NCBI GenBank assembly: GCA_964427285.1
Contig: CAYRTS010000005.1
Location: forward strand, 1 to 64,000
Direction of reading: 5' to 3'
Length of the DNA: 64,000 bases
From: SPCO01 sp964427285
Lineage (GTDB): Bacteria; Chloroflexota; Limnocylindria; Limnocylindrales; CSP1-4
Made by a program: the position numbers and the translations under genes. Shown here one piece after another: positions 18,619 through 26,726 of this stretch (within the stretch, counting starts at the first letter, position 1; each line of letters starts with the position of its first letter). A model generated the notes under the pieces. The model did no database searches. It saw nothing but the letters and a program-made list of their open reading frames with translations, and was not told the origin of the DNA.

Positions 18619-19329
18619 TCACGCCGTCGCGGCGGCGGGGGCTGCCGCGACGGCGTCCGGGAACTGCTGGCCCAGGGCCTCGAGGAAGTCCGCCGACTTC
18701 CCGACGAAGCCGAAGATGCCGCCCTGGGCCTTGATCATGTCCAGCGCCACCCGCTGGAACTCCGGGAAGTACGAGGCCACGGCGTCCTCGAGGACGAGGG
18801 CGTCGTAGCCCCGGTCGTTCGCCTCGCGCACGCTCGTCTGGACGCACACTTCCGTGGTCACGCCGCACACGATGAGCTGCCGGATGCCGCGGTTCTTGAG
18901 GATGGTGTCCGTGTCCGTGGCGTAGAACGCGCCCTTCCCCGGCTTGTCGATGATCGGCTCACCGGCGATCGGATAGACCTCCTCGACGATGTCGTGTCCA
19001 TGCTCACCGCGAACCAGCAATCGCCCCATCGGGCCCTGGTCACCGATGTGGATCTTGGGCCTGCCGCGCTCGTACTTCGCGGCCGGGAGGTCTGACAGGT
19101 CCGCTCGGTGGCCCTCCCGCGTGTGCATGATGAACAAGCCGGCTGCCCGGCACGCCTTGAGTACGCGCTCGGCCGCAGGAAGGGCCTTCAGCAGGAAGGA
19201 GGTGTCGTTGCCGAGCGATTCCCCGAAACCGCCTGGGTAGACGAAGTCCCGCTGGAAATCGATCATGACCAGGGCGGTGGTTTTTGGATCGAACTCGAAC
19301 TCGTACGGTTCCGCCTTGGCTGACAGCAT
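18619..19329 (-). CDS. isochorismatase-fold cysteine amidohydrolase (biuret/ureido-type candidate)
   Basis: 236 residues. The Asp-Lys-Cys catalytic triad is visible: Asp in VMIDFQRDFVYPGG, Lys in IDKPGKGAFYATD and Cys in VCGVTTEVCVQTSVREAND, with the non-proline cis peptide before VTTEVCV. The FYATDTD and REANDRGYDALVLEDA motifs are shared with N-carbamoylsarcosine amidase, ureidoacrylate amidase, biuret hydrolase and triuret hydrolase. Its position between carbamate kinase and a permease makes a C-N hydrolysis in a ureido or oxamate pathway likely; the exact substrate is not readable. GGAGG lies 7 nt before ATG 19329. Confidence 0.85.
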   Translation of the reverse strand: MLSAKAEPYEFEFDPKTTALVMIDFQRDFVYPGGFGESLGNDTSFLLKALPAAERVLKACRAAGLFIMHTREGHRADLSDLPAAKYERGRPKIHIGDQGPMGRLLVRGEHGHDIVEEVYPIAGEPIIDKPGKGAFYATDTDTILKNRGIRQLIVCGVTTEVCVQTSVREANDRGYDALVLEDAVASYFPEFQRVALDMIKAQGGIFGFVGKSADFLEALGQQFPDAVAAAPAAATA

Positions 19330-19352
19330 CTCGTCGCCTCCTTCGTTCCTGG

Positions 19353-20339
19353 CTATGCGCCCGCCTGCACCGGATTGGGCAGGATGCGCGTTCCGGTTTC
19401 CCCGGCGATCGCCCGTTCGAGCGCCGCCGGGGTGGTGATGAGGACTTCCTGGCCGCCGCGCTCGAGGAAGCGGATCGCCGCCTCGATCTTGGGCCCCATC
19501 GATCCCTTTGGGAACTCCCCCGCCTCCAGGTACTGCCTGGCCTCGTCGATCGCCATCCGATCGACCCACCGTTCGTCCGGTTGGCGGAAGTGGATCGCCA
19601 CTCGCTCCACGCCGGTCGACAACACGAGCAGCGGGATGTCCAGGCTCGCGGCGAGCAGCGCCGAGGCGCGATCCTTGTCGATCACCGCCTCAACGCCTCG
19701 GTAGTGGCCTCGGCTCGTCTCGACCACGGCGACGCCACCGCCGCCGACGGCAATCACGATGAAGCCGGCCTCGACGAGCGCGCGGATCTGGTCGCCCTCC
19801 ACAATCCGCAACGGCTCCGGCGACGCGACCACCCGGCGATAGCCACGACCGGAATCCTCGATCATCGTCCAGCCGTTGCGCGCGGATTTCTGGTCGGCCT
19901 CCTCCTTCGAATAGAACGGGCCGATCGGTTTCGTTGGACGGCCGAATGCCGGATCGTCCGAATCGACGACGACGTGGGTGAGCACGCACACGACGCGATC
20001 CGGCAGGCCGCGGGCCGCCAATTCGTTCAACAGGGCCTGGCCCAGGATGTGGCCAATTCCGCCCTGCGAGTCGGCCACCGACATCTCCAGGCTCAGCCGC
20101 GGCACCGGCGCATCGTCGGGCACCAGCTCCGAGCGAAGGAGGATGAAGCCGACCTGCGGGCCGTTGCCATGGGTGACGACAACGCCCCAGCCGGTCGCCA
20201 CCAGGGCGGCGATGTGCTGCGAGGTCTCGCGGGCATTCTCGTACTGCTCCTCGATCGTGCCGCGCTGGCCGTCCAGGATCAGCGCGTTCCCACCGATCGC
20301 GATGACCGCCCGATGATCCACGGTCAGGCTTCCGTCCAC
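19353..20339 (-). CDS. allK: carbamate kinase
   Basis: 328 residues of the amino-acid kinase fold. Motifs: AVIAIGGNAL (phosphate loop), VVTHGNGPQVGFIL, SVADSQGGIGHILGQALLNEL, VVASPEPLRIVE, VAVGGGGVAVV, AVIDKDRASALLA and FPKGSMGPKIEAAIRFLE. It converts carbamoyl phosphate plus ADP to carbamate and ATP. Next to the allFGH genes it most probably harvests the carbamoyl phosphate made by oxamate carbamoyltransferase, so the name allK is used by context. GTG 20339 overlaps the end of allG by 16 nt; a second GTG at 20321 lies just after that stop. Confidence 0.93.
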   Translation of the reverse strand: MDGSLTVDHRAVIAIGGNALILDGQRGTIEEQYENARETSQHIAALVATGWGVVVTHGNGPQVGFILLRSELVPDDAPVPRLSLEMSVADSQGGIGHILGQALLNELAARGLPDRVVCVLTHVVVDSDDPAFGRPTKPIGPFYSKEEADQKSARNGWTMIEDSGRGYRRVVASPEPLRIVEGDQIRALVEAGFIVIAVGGGGVAVVETSRGHYRGVEAVIDKDRASALLAASLDIPLLVLSTGVERVAIHFRQPDERWVDRMAIDEARQYLEAGEFPKGSMGPKIEAAIRFLERGGQEVLITTPAALERAIAGETGTRILPNPVQAGA

Positions 20340-21781
20340 GAACGGTTCGCAACCCCGAGGGCAGCGGCGAGACCGCCAATGGCTGCGGCGAAGCAGGCCA
20401 GCGGCGCGCGGGCGATCCCCGCACCGATCTGGCCGACACCTGCCTGACGGTGGGCGATTCCCGTGTTAATGACCGGGGCGATCCCGGAGTCCACCACCCG
20501 GCGAGCATCGATCCCCGTCGGCGTCCCGATGAATCCCAGTGGCGGGAGCGCGTACGACGGGTTTCGGGCGAGCGTGATCCGTCCCATCAAGCGAGTGAAC
20601 TCCAGTGCATCGGCCGGGCTCCCACCTACGAACCGGACGATGGCCGGCGCCGCCGCCATCGCAAACCCGCCGATTCCGAACGTCTCGGTGATCGCGCTGT
20701 CGCCGAGGTCCGGGTTGGCATCGTCGGGGCCGTAGCCCGGGAAGTAGAGCCCATCCGGCACCCCGACCGGCGTCGTGAACCAGGCGTCCCCGGTGCCGGA
20801 CATCCGGATCCCGAAGTCAACGCCGTTGCGCGCCATCGCCGTCACGACCGTCGACGCGTCGATTCCGTGCGCCGCATCCAGGGCGGACTTGCAGGCGGCC
20901 ATCGACAGGTTCAGGAAGAAGTGGTCGTTACTGCGCAGGAAGTCGAGGACGGCCGCCGCGGTCGCCCGGTCGGCCGTGCGGACCAGGGCCGGAGCGATCG
21001 CCCGCGCAAAGAGCGAGGTCGCGGCGATATTGCGGTTGTGCCCTTCATCGCCCATCTGCAGCGCCTGGCCGGTCAGGCTGCGCAGGTCGAGCGGCCCGCC
21101 GGCTCGCAATGCACCCGACAGCGCCGGGCCGAGCGTATCGACGAACCAGCGCAGGCGCTGCAGGACGGACGCGTCGTAGGCACCGAAGCGGAGGACCTTG
21201 CCAAGGCCCTCATTGAGGGTCGCGTGGGCGCGCGTCCCCGCGCTGACATTCTCGACCACGACCACCGGCATGGACGGGCTGATCACGCCGGCCATCGGCC
21301 CGACGGCCGCATGGTGATGGCAGGGCGAGAGGCTGACCCGGCCGGATTCGACGAGCGCGGTCGCCTCCTCCGGCGTGCCGGCCCATCCCTCGAACAGGGT
21401 CGCGCCGATGATGGCGCCCCTGACCGGCCCGCACATTCGATCCCACTCGATCGGCGGGCCGGCGTGGAGAATCTGCCGATCCCCGAGTCCGAGAGCCACC
21501 CGCGCAGGCTGGACGTCGAGGAGCATTGGCTGGGCGGCCAGCAGGCGTTCAACCGCCGTGGCATTGGCCGCCGCGACCCTCCGACCGATCGGATCGTCCG
21601 GATCGTCCTCCAGGCGCGCAAGCAGCAAGCCGAGCTCTCGGTCGCCCTCGGCCGGCGGCCGCCAGTCGAGGTTGGCGACGGTGGCACCGTTGGCGACGAG
21701 CGGGGGGGCGAACATATCAAGCCCTACGTTCACTGCGCGCACGCCCTCGGGGAAAAGCACGGACGTTCCGGTCTGGCTCAT
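20324..21781 (-). CDS. allG: DUF1116 protein, oxamate carbamoyltransferase subunit AllG (YlbE)
   Basis: 485 residues of the DUF1116/YlbE family, full length. Recognisable stretches are LDWRPPAEGDRELG, GAIIGATLFEGWAGTPEEA, the His-rich SPCHHHAAVGPMAGVISPSM, TGQALQMGDEGHNRN, and NGVDFGIRMSGTGDAWFT. In Escherichia coli this family forms, with FdrA and YlbF, the carbamoyltransferase that splits oxalurate into oxamate and carbamoyl phosphate. It overlaps allF by 4 nt (ATGA) and allK by 16 nt, so the subunits are coupled in translation. Confidence 0.88.
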   Translation of the reverse strand: MSQTGTSVLFPEGVRAVNVGLDMFAPPLVANGATVANLDWRPPAEGDRELGLLLARLEDDPDDPIGRRVAAANATAVERLLAAQPMLLDVQPARVALGLGDRQILHAGPPIEWDRMCGPVRGAIIGATLFEGWAGTPEEATALVESGRVSLSPCHHHAAVGPMAGVISPSMPVVVVENVSAGTRAHATLNEGLGKVLRFGAYDASVLQRLRWFVDTLGPALSGALRAGGPLDLRSLTGQALQMGDEGHNRNIAATSLFARAIAPALVRTADRATAAAVLDFLRSNDHFFLNLSMAACKSALDAAHGIDASTVVTAMARNGVDFGIRMSGTGDAWFTTPVGVPDGLYFPGYGPDDANPDLGDSAITETFGIGGFAMAAAPAIVRFVGGSPADALEFTRLMGRITLARNPSYALPPLGFIGTPTGIDARRVVDSGIAPVINTGIAHRQAGVGQIGAGIARAPLACFAAAIGGLAAALGVANRSWTEA

Positions 21782-23409
21782 CGTTGAACTCCGGCCGCGA
21801 CCGTCGCGGGCGCGACGATCCGGGCGGCCAGCCGGGCGGCCCGGGCGTTGCTCGGGGCGAGGATGACGCCGGCCTGGGCAAGGCGAGCCTCCTGGGCAGC
21901 GAGGCCCTGCGGGTCACCACTCGTCCCGCACACCGAGGCGATAACGGCAAATCGGCGCCCCTGCCGGGCGGCTTCCGCCCGGGCAGCGTCGATCGCGCCC
22001 GCGAGATCGCCGGCGGGGTCCGGGTTGGAGCCATAGCCGATGACGACGTCGAGCAGGATGACCGCGGTGGATGGATCGCTGGCCGCGGCCGCGAGGTGTT
22101 CGTTCCGAAGGCGCGGATCGATCATCGGGTGCGGTCGACCGACGGTGTACTCGTCGTCGCCGAGGTCGACGACCTCGTGGCGCTTGGCCGCGTCCGCCCC
22201 CAGCGAGGCGCGCAGGACGAGCTTTGCCTCCCCGGCCAGCGAGCCGCCGCTGTACAGGCCGCGAATTCGCCACTGCCCGGGATCCAGGGCGGCCTTCGCC
22301 TGGCGAACGGCGAATGACCCGGCCCCATGCTGCCCGGCGTCGGCTGCGTCGGCTGCGTCGTCCGACGCATGGGGCGCGGCCGCGTCTGGCGCCTCGGGCG
22401 TGTCCGCGCCGGGGCCATCGTCCGCGCCCAGGCTGTCATCAACGGGCACCGGGCGTCCCAGCGCCATCGCGCTGGCGATCGCGGCGGCCGCCTCAAAGGT
22501 CGCGGCGGGAATTGATCCGGCAGCGGTCACGATCGCCGGGTCGCCGCCCAGGAAGTTCACAATGACCGGCTTGGCGATGCTGCCTGCCGCGGCCAGGACC
22601 CGCTCCGCGACGGCCGCCGCCGGTGGCTTCGAGATGAGGACGATCAGATCCGTGGCCGGATCGGCCGCCAGCCGCTCCAGGGCGGCCAGCATCATCACGC
22701 CACCGACCCGCTCATCGAGGTCGCGCCCGCCGACACCGATCGCCTGGGACACGCCGGCGCCAAAGCGGTCGATCAGGCAACTCACCTGTTGCAGGCCGGT
22801 GCCCGACGCGCCGATCAACCCGATCGAGCCCCGCCGCACGGCGTTGGCGAACCCGAGCGGAACCCCGTCGACGATCGCCGTGCCGCAGTCCGGGCCCATG
22901 ACGAGCAGGCCCCTGGCGCGAGCGAGCGCCTTCAATTCGATCTCGTCCTCGATCGGGACGTTGTCGCTGAACAGGAAGACATGGAGACCTCGCTTGAGAG
23001 CCTTGAGCGCCTCCGCAGTGGCATAGGTCCCCGGCGTGGAGATGAGGGCGAGATTGGCCGTGCCAAGCTCGACCGTGGCCTCGGCGATCGTCCGGACCGT
23101 CGTGCCCACCGCCTCGTTTGGGCCTTCGGAGCCCGATCCGGCCAATCGCGCCGCAGCCCGATCCAGCGCCTGGGCGACCACGTCCTCGTCGCTTGCCGAG
23201 AGCGCCACCACGAGGTCATTCGGCCCGGCTCCGGCAACCGCCTCCGACAAGAGGCCCGCGGCAGCCAACACCTCCAGATTGGCGGGCGTGGCCATGACCA
23301 GGCCCGCCCGATCGACGCCGGCCATCGCCTCGAGTTCGGCGGCGATCTGCATCAACTCGACCGAGTCCCGGTAGCTGTTGCGAAACACGCGGGCGTGAAC
23401 GGTCGCCAT
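21778..23409 (-). CDS. allF: FdrA-family protein, oxamate carbamoyltransferase subunit AllF
   Basis: 543 residues, related to the alpha/beta subunits of succinyl-CoA synthetase. The N-terminal part (HARVFRNSYRDSVELMQIAAELEAM, LVMATPANLEVL) is the FdrA signature. A CoA-binding/ligase-like Rossmann region (RGSIGLIGASGTGLQQVSC, GVGGRDLDERVGG, VLISKPPAAAV) follows, and then a second ligase-like part (YSGGSLAGEAKLVLR, HPMIDPRLRN). An Ala/Asp-rich linker of about 40 residues separates the halves (near 365-400). In E. coli the AllF subunit works with AllG and AllH. The start overlaps the allH stop (TGATG). Confidence 0.88.
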   Translation of the reverse strand: MATVHARVFRNSYRDSVELMQIAAELEAMAGVDRAGLVMATPANLEVLAAAGLLSEAVAGAGPNDLVVALSASDEDVVAQALDRAAARLAGSGSEGPNEAVGTTVRTIAEATVELGTANLALISTPGTYATAEALKALKRGLHVFLFSDNVPIEDEIELKALARARGLLVMGPDCGTAIVDGVPLGFANAVRRGSIGLIGASGTGLQQVSCLIDRFGAGVSQAIGVGGRDLDERVGGVMMLAALERLAADPATDLIVLISKPPAAAVAERVLAAAGSIAKPVIVNFLGGDPAIVTAAGSIPAATFEAAAAIASAMALGRPVPVDDSLGADDGPGADTPEAPDAAAPHASDDAADAADAGQHGAGSFAVRQAKAALDPGQWRIRGLYSGGSLAGEAKLVLRASLGADAAKRHEVVDLGDDEYTVGRPHPMIDPRLRNEHLAAAASDPSTAVILLDVVIGYGSNPDPAGDLAGAIDAARAEAARQGRRFAVIASVCGTSGDPQGLAAQEARLAQAGVILAPSNARAARLAARIVAPATVAAGVQR

Positions 23410-24332
23410 CAGCCGGCCCATCGTCCGGGCTCGCTGGCGACGTCCAGTCCGAGCAGGACTCCCAGCAGGCAGTCCGTACCGGACGTTGCCCCCCAAGCGA
23501 TGGCCCGTTGAATGGCGGCGGGGACTGCCTCATCTGCATGACCGAGGAGCGCCGCCAGCAATGCCTGGATCCGCTCCGCGAACTCGCCTGCCGCGGCATG
23601 GCGCAGCAGCGTGGCCGCGATGACGGTCGTCCGATCGTCAACGTCGTGGATCGCACCGCCAACGAAGCCCGCCAGCGGGCCGTCCAAAGCACGAAGAGCC
23701 GCTTCGACGCCTACCAGGACGTCATCCCCCGACGGGGTGAGGCCCGGTCCCAGGCCGATCAGCCCTCGTGCGGCACGATGGGCTGCCGGGCGATTGCCCG
23801 CCAACAGGGACGCTCGCAACGCGTCGACGCTGGCGCCGGCCCGTCGGACAACGCCAGGGTCATCTGCGCTGGGCGAACCCGCCCCGAGCAGCGCGCCCAG
23901 ACCGCCCGGGACGGCCCGAGCGCGAGCCTCCGCCCAGGCGACTCCCCGCCGACCGCGCCACCGGTCGGCGGCCCGGGACAGCCCCCCGTCGGGACATGCC
24001 AGCCGCGCTGACCAGCGGGCGGCCGCCATGAGGTCAATCTCAAGCCCGATGGCCGGGACGCCGACCGACATGTCCGTCGCGACGACCCCCATCCCGCGCC
24101 TCAGGCCGAGCGCCCGGAAATCCGGCCCGAGGTCGACCAGAATCCCGTTGGGCAGACCACCGAGCCACGGCGCGGCAAGGCACAGCAGCCCGTCCGGGAT
24201 CGAGACATTGACCACCGACCGGTAGACGCTGTGGATCCTGGCGGCGGGCGGAACGCCCGCGGCGATGCGGCGCGCAACGGCATCGCTGAGGCCCGTGGCG
24301 GCATGGGTGCGGGTCGGCCAGGTTGCCAGCAT
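23409..24332 (-). CDS. allH: DUF2877 protein, oxamate carbamoyltransferase subunit AllH (YlbF)
   Basis: About 307 residues from ATG 24332. The DUF2877 signature GLIGLGPGLTPSGDDVLVG is intact, as are SVVNVSIPDGLLCLA near the N-terminus and TSGTDCLLGVLLGL near the C-terminus. It is the first gene of the operon. The frame is open to a possible start at 24416, but that would leave 6 bp to the divergent pucR and no room for a promoter, so the later ATG is preferred. Ends by overlapping allF. Confidence 0.85.
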   Translation of the reverse strand: MLATWPTRTHAATGLSDAVARRIAAGVPPAARIHSVYRSVVNVSIPDGLLCLAAPWLGGLPNGILVDLGPDFRALGLRRGMGVVATDMSVGVPAIGLEIDLMAAARWSARLACPDGGLSRAADRWRGRRGVAWAEARARAVPGGLGALLGAGSPSADDPGVVRRAGASVDALRASLLAGNRPAAHRAARGLIGLGPGLTPSGDDVLVGVEAALRALDGPLAGFVGGAIHDVDDRTTVIAATLLRHAAAGEFAERIQALLAALLGHADEAVPAAIQRAIAWGATSGTDCLLGVLLGLDVASEPGRWAG

Positions 24333-24368
24333 CTGCCGGACATCGTACGAACAGTGTTGCGCCCCGTC

Positions 24369-24415
24369 ACTGTCCGATATCCACATTGACACAGCGCACG
24401 ACTGTCGAGTATCCA
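24369..24415. promoter_or_regulatory. two 15-bp direct repeats, candidate PucR operator
   Basis: ACTGTCCGATATCCA (24369-24383) and ACTGTCGAGTATCCA (24401-24415) match at 12 of 15 positions. They are spaced 32 bp start to start, three helical turns, so they face the same side of the DNA. They bracket the -35 box and overlap the -10 box of pucR in the divergent control region. That fits autoregulation and joint control of the leftward operon. Confidence 0.5.
24386..24415 (+). promoter_or_regulatory. pucR promoter (TTGACA, 18 bp, TATCCA), probably leaderless
   Basis: A perfect TTGACA (24386-24391) and TATCCA (24410-24415) are separated by 18 bp. The -10 box ends 7 nt before the ATG at 24423, which puts the expected transcription start at or next to the start codon. 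Confidence 0.6.
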
Positions 24416-24422
24416 TAGGGCA

Positions 24423-26018
24423 ATGCTCGATGGCGTACTGCTCGGCGACGTCCTGCGCCTTCCGACGTTGGCGCGGGCCAACGTCGTTGGCGGCAACGCC
24501 GGCCTACGACGACCCGTTCGCGGCGTCAACGTCATGGAGGTGCCGGACATCCTCGAATGGGTGAAACCGGACGAGCTGCTGCTGACCACGGCCTACCCGC
24601 TGCGAGATGATCCCGTGGCGCTCGCCGCGCTCATCCCCCACCTCGCCGAACGGGGCCTGGCCGGCATCGCGCTCAAGCCCGGCCGGTACATCAAGACCAT
24701 TCCCGCGTCCATGGTCGAGGCGGCCGATCGCCACGACTTTGCGCTCATTGAGCTTCCCCCCGAAGCGTCGTTCAACGAGATCATCAAGTCCGTCCTCACG
24801 GTCATCCTCGATGCCCAGGCGGTCCGGTTGCAGCGGTCGGCTGCGATCCACGACCGGTTCACCAGCATCGCCCTGTCGGGCGGTGGCCTCCGGCAGATCG
24901 CCGAGGCACTGGCCGAGCTCATCGCGCGACCGGTCGCGATCGTCGATGCCCAGGGGATCGTGCAATGGCGTACCTCGGATGAAGCGCCGATGTCGGGTGG
25001 CGCGGACGGCCCTGGGCCGCGAGCCATCGTCCAGCCGATCCAGGTCGGCATTGAGCGATACGGCGCCATCCTCGTTCCCAGCGGCGAGGCGGATCTCGGG
25101 CCGGACCGTTTGGAAGCGATCGAATACGCCGCCACCGTCGCGGCCCTTCGCCAGGTCCAGACCCGCGCTGTCGCGGAGGCCGATCGCCGATTCCAGGCGG
25201 TGTGTCTCGAGGAGCTGATCACCGGGCATGTCACGGATCGCAGCGTCCTGATGGAGCGGGCCGCTGCATTCGCCTGGGACCTGGCCACACCGCGGGCGGT
25301 CCTCCTGGCGGAAATCGAGGTGATCGCGGGGCGGCCGTTCTCGGCCCTGGCCGGCACCCCCGAGGAGGCCGCGTTTCGCCATCGGCTGGCCGAGGCCGCG
25401 CGGGCCAGTCTCGGACCGACGGCGATCATCTGGGAGCGGAGTCGCGAGATCGGGGCGCTGATTTCGGCCGGCACACCGACCGGAACGGGCGGTCACGACC
25501 AGCGCTGGCGCGCCGGACCCGCCCAGTTGCGCGAGATTGGTGCGGCACTCCAAACCGAGGCCGGCCGGCGCCTACCCGGTGCGGTCGTCAGCGTCGGGAT
25601 CGGCCGGCCGGCCCCCGACCCGCTCGACCTCCACGGATCGTTCAGTCAGGCTCGACGGGCATTGACCATCGGCCGCTGGGGAAGCGGACCCGGCGTCGTG
25701 ACTGCGTTCGACGATCTCGGGCTGGACCGGCTCCTGGTGGCCGTTCCGGATCCGGAAGCCGCCGCCTTCTGCGCCGCGGTCCTGGGGCCGCTTGAGGTCT
25801 ACGATGCGGCTCGCGGGACCAGCCTCGTGGCGACTCTGGAGACATTCCTGGCGACGCGCAATGCGGCCCTCGCCGCGCGCAGCCTGTACCTCCACTACAA
25901 CACGCTCAAGAACCGCCTGGCCAGGATCGAGGAGATCATCGGGCCATACCTCGACGACCCGGACCGGTGCCTCAGCCTCGCGCTGGCGCTGCGCCTCCGA
26001 CGGCTGCCGGCCTCGTAG
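24423..26018 (+). CDS. pucR: PucR-family transcriptional regulator
   Basis: 531 residues. The N-terminal PucR domain (about 1-125: LGDVLRLPTLARANVVGG, VNVMEVPDILEWVKPDELLLTTAYPLRD) is followed by a central GAF-like/GGDEF-like region, and then by a C-terminal helix-turn-helix (about 465-525: LETFLATRNAALAARSLYLHYNTLKNRLARIEEI). Family members sense metabolites such as allantoin or purine breakdown products and control catabolic genes. It faces away from the allHFG operon and very likely controls it. Its 3' end overlaps the convergent pyrR gene by 47 bp. Confidence 0.9.
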   Translation: MLDGVLLGDVLRLPTLARANVVGGNAGLRRPVRGVNVMEVPDILEWVKPDELLLTTAYPLRDDPVALAALIPHLAERGLAGIALKPGRYIKTIPASMVEAADRHDFALIELPPEASFNEIIKSVLTVILDAQAVRLQRSAAIHDRFTSIALSGGGLRQIAEALAELIARPVAIVDAQGIVQWRTSDEAPMSGGADGPGPRAIVQPIQVGIERYGAILVPSGEADLGPDRLEAIEYAATVAALRQVQTRAVAEADRRFQAVCLEELITGHVTDRSVLMERAAAFAWDLATPRAVLLAEIEVIAGRPFSALAGTPEEAAFRHRLAEAARASLGPTAIIWERSREIGALISAGTPTGTGGHDQRWRAGPAQLREIGAALQTEAGRRLPGAVVSVGIGRPAPDPLDLHGSFSQARRALTIGRWGSGPGVVTAFDDLGLDRLLVAVPDPEAAAFCAAVLGPLEVYDAARGTSLVATLETFLATRNAALAARSLYLHYNTLKNRLARIEEIIGPYLDDPDRCLSLALALRLRRLPAS

Positions 26019-26547
26019 GGGCACCAAGCTCCACCTCGTCGACGCCGTCGATCTCCGTGACGTGCACGTTCACCCGCTCGGCCGGGGCGGTGGGCAGGTT
26101 GCGGCCAACGTGGTCGGCCCGGATCGGAAGCTCGCGATGGCCGCGATCGACGAGCACCGCCAGCCGGATCGCCAGTGGGCGCCCAAAATCGGTCAATGCG
26201 TCCATCGCCGCCCGGATCGTACGACCCGTAAACAGGACGTCATCGACCAGGACGACCGTGCGCTCGTTGATGTCAAACGGCAGCTCTGTCGAGCGCACGA
26301 TGGGGTAGGTCGCGACCTCCGAGAGATCGTCCCGATAGAGCGCGATGTCGAGCGCACCTACCGGCAATCGGACACGGTCGGATTTCTCGATCGCGTCGGC
26401 CATGCGCCTGGCCAGCACGACACCACGTCGCTGGATCCCGATCAGGACCAGACCGTCCGGGCCGCCGTGGCGCTCGACGATTTCGTGGCCGAGTCGCACC
26501 ACCGCGCGGTGGATCTGGTCCGCATCCATCACCGACCGTGCTGACAT
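25972..26547 (-). CDS. pyrR: PyrR-like uracil phosphoribosyltransferase/regulator
   Basis: 191 residues of the type I PRTase fold. The PRPP loop VVLVDDVLFTGRTIRAAMDAL is intact, with LIGIQRRGVVLARRMADAI, the hood strand VGALDIALYRDDLS and LVDRGHRELPIRADHVGRN, all as in PyrR. PyrR proteins bind pyr mRNA leaders and often have uracil phosphoribosyltransferase activity (uracil plus PRPP to UMP). No pyr biosynthesis gene or attenuator is visible nearby, so a salvage role is at least as likely. GGAGG lies 7 nt before ATG 26547. The last 47 bp overlap the end of pucR on the other strand. Confidence 0.9.
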   Translation of the reverse strand: MSARSVMDADQIHRAVVRLGHEIVERHGGPDGLVLIGIQRRGVVLARRMADAIEKSDRVRLPVGALDIALYRDDLSEVATYPIVRSTELPFDINERTVVLVDDVLFTGRTIRAAMDALTDFGRPLAIRLAVLVDRGHRELPIRADHVGRNLPTAPAERVNVHVTEIDGVDEVELGAPTRPAAVGGAAPARG

Positions 26548-26726
26548 CGGGCCGCCTCCAATGCGCGAAGCGCGGAGCGTAGTCGTGAATAGCGGCCGGG
26601 GCAAGGAGAAGCCCGGCTGACCGATGTGGGGCCCTGCCACCGACAGGGAACATGCGCCGCGCCTCCGGAGTCTCTCCGCACACGGACCGACCCATCCTGC
26701 GTCGGCCGACCACAGGAGGATCGACG

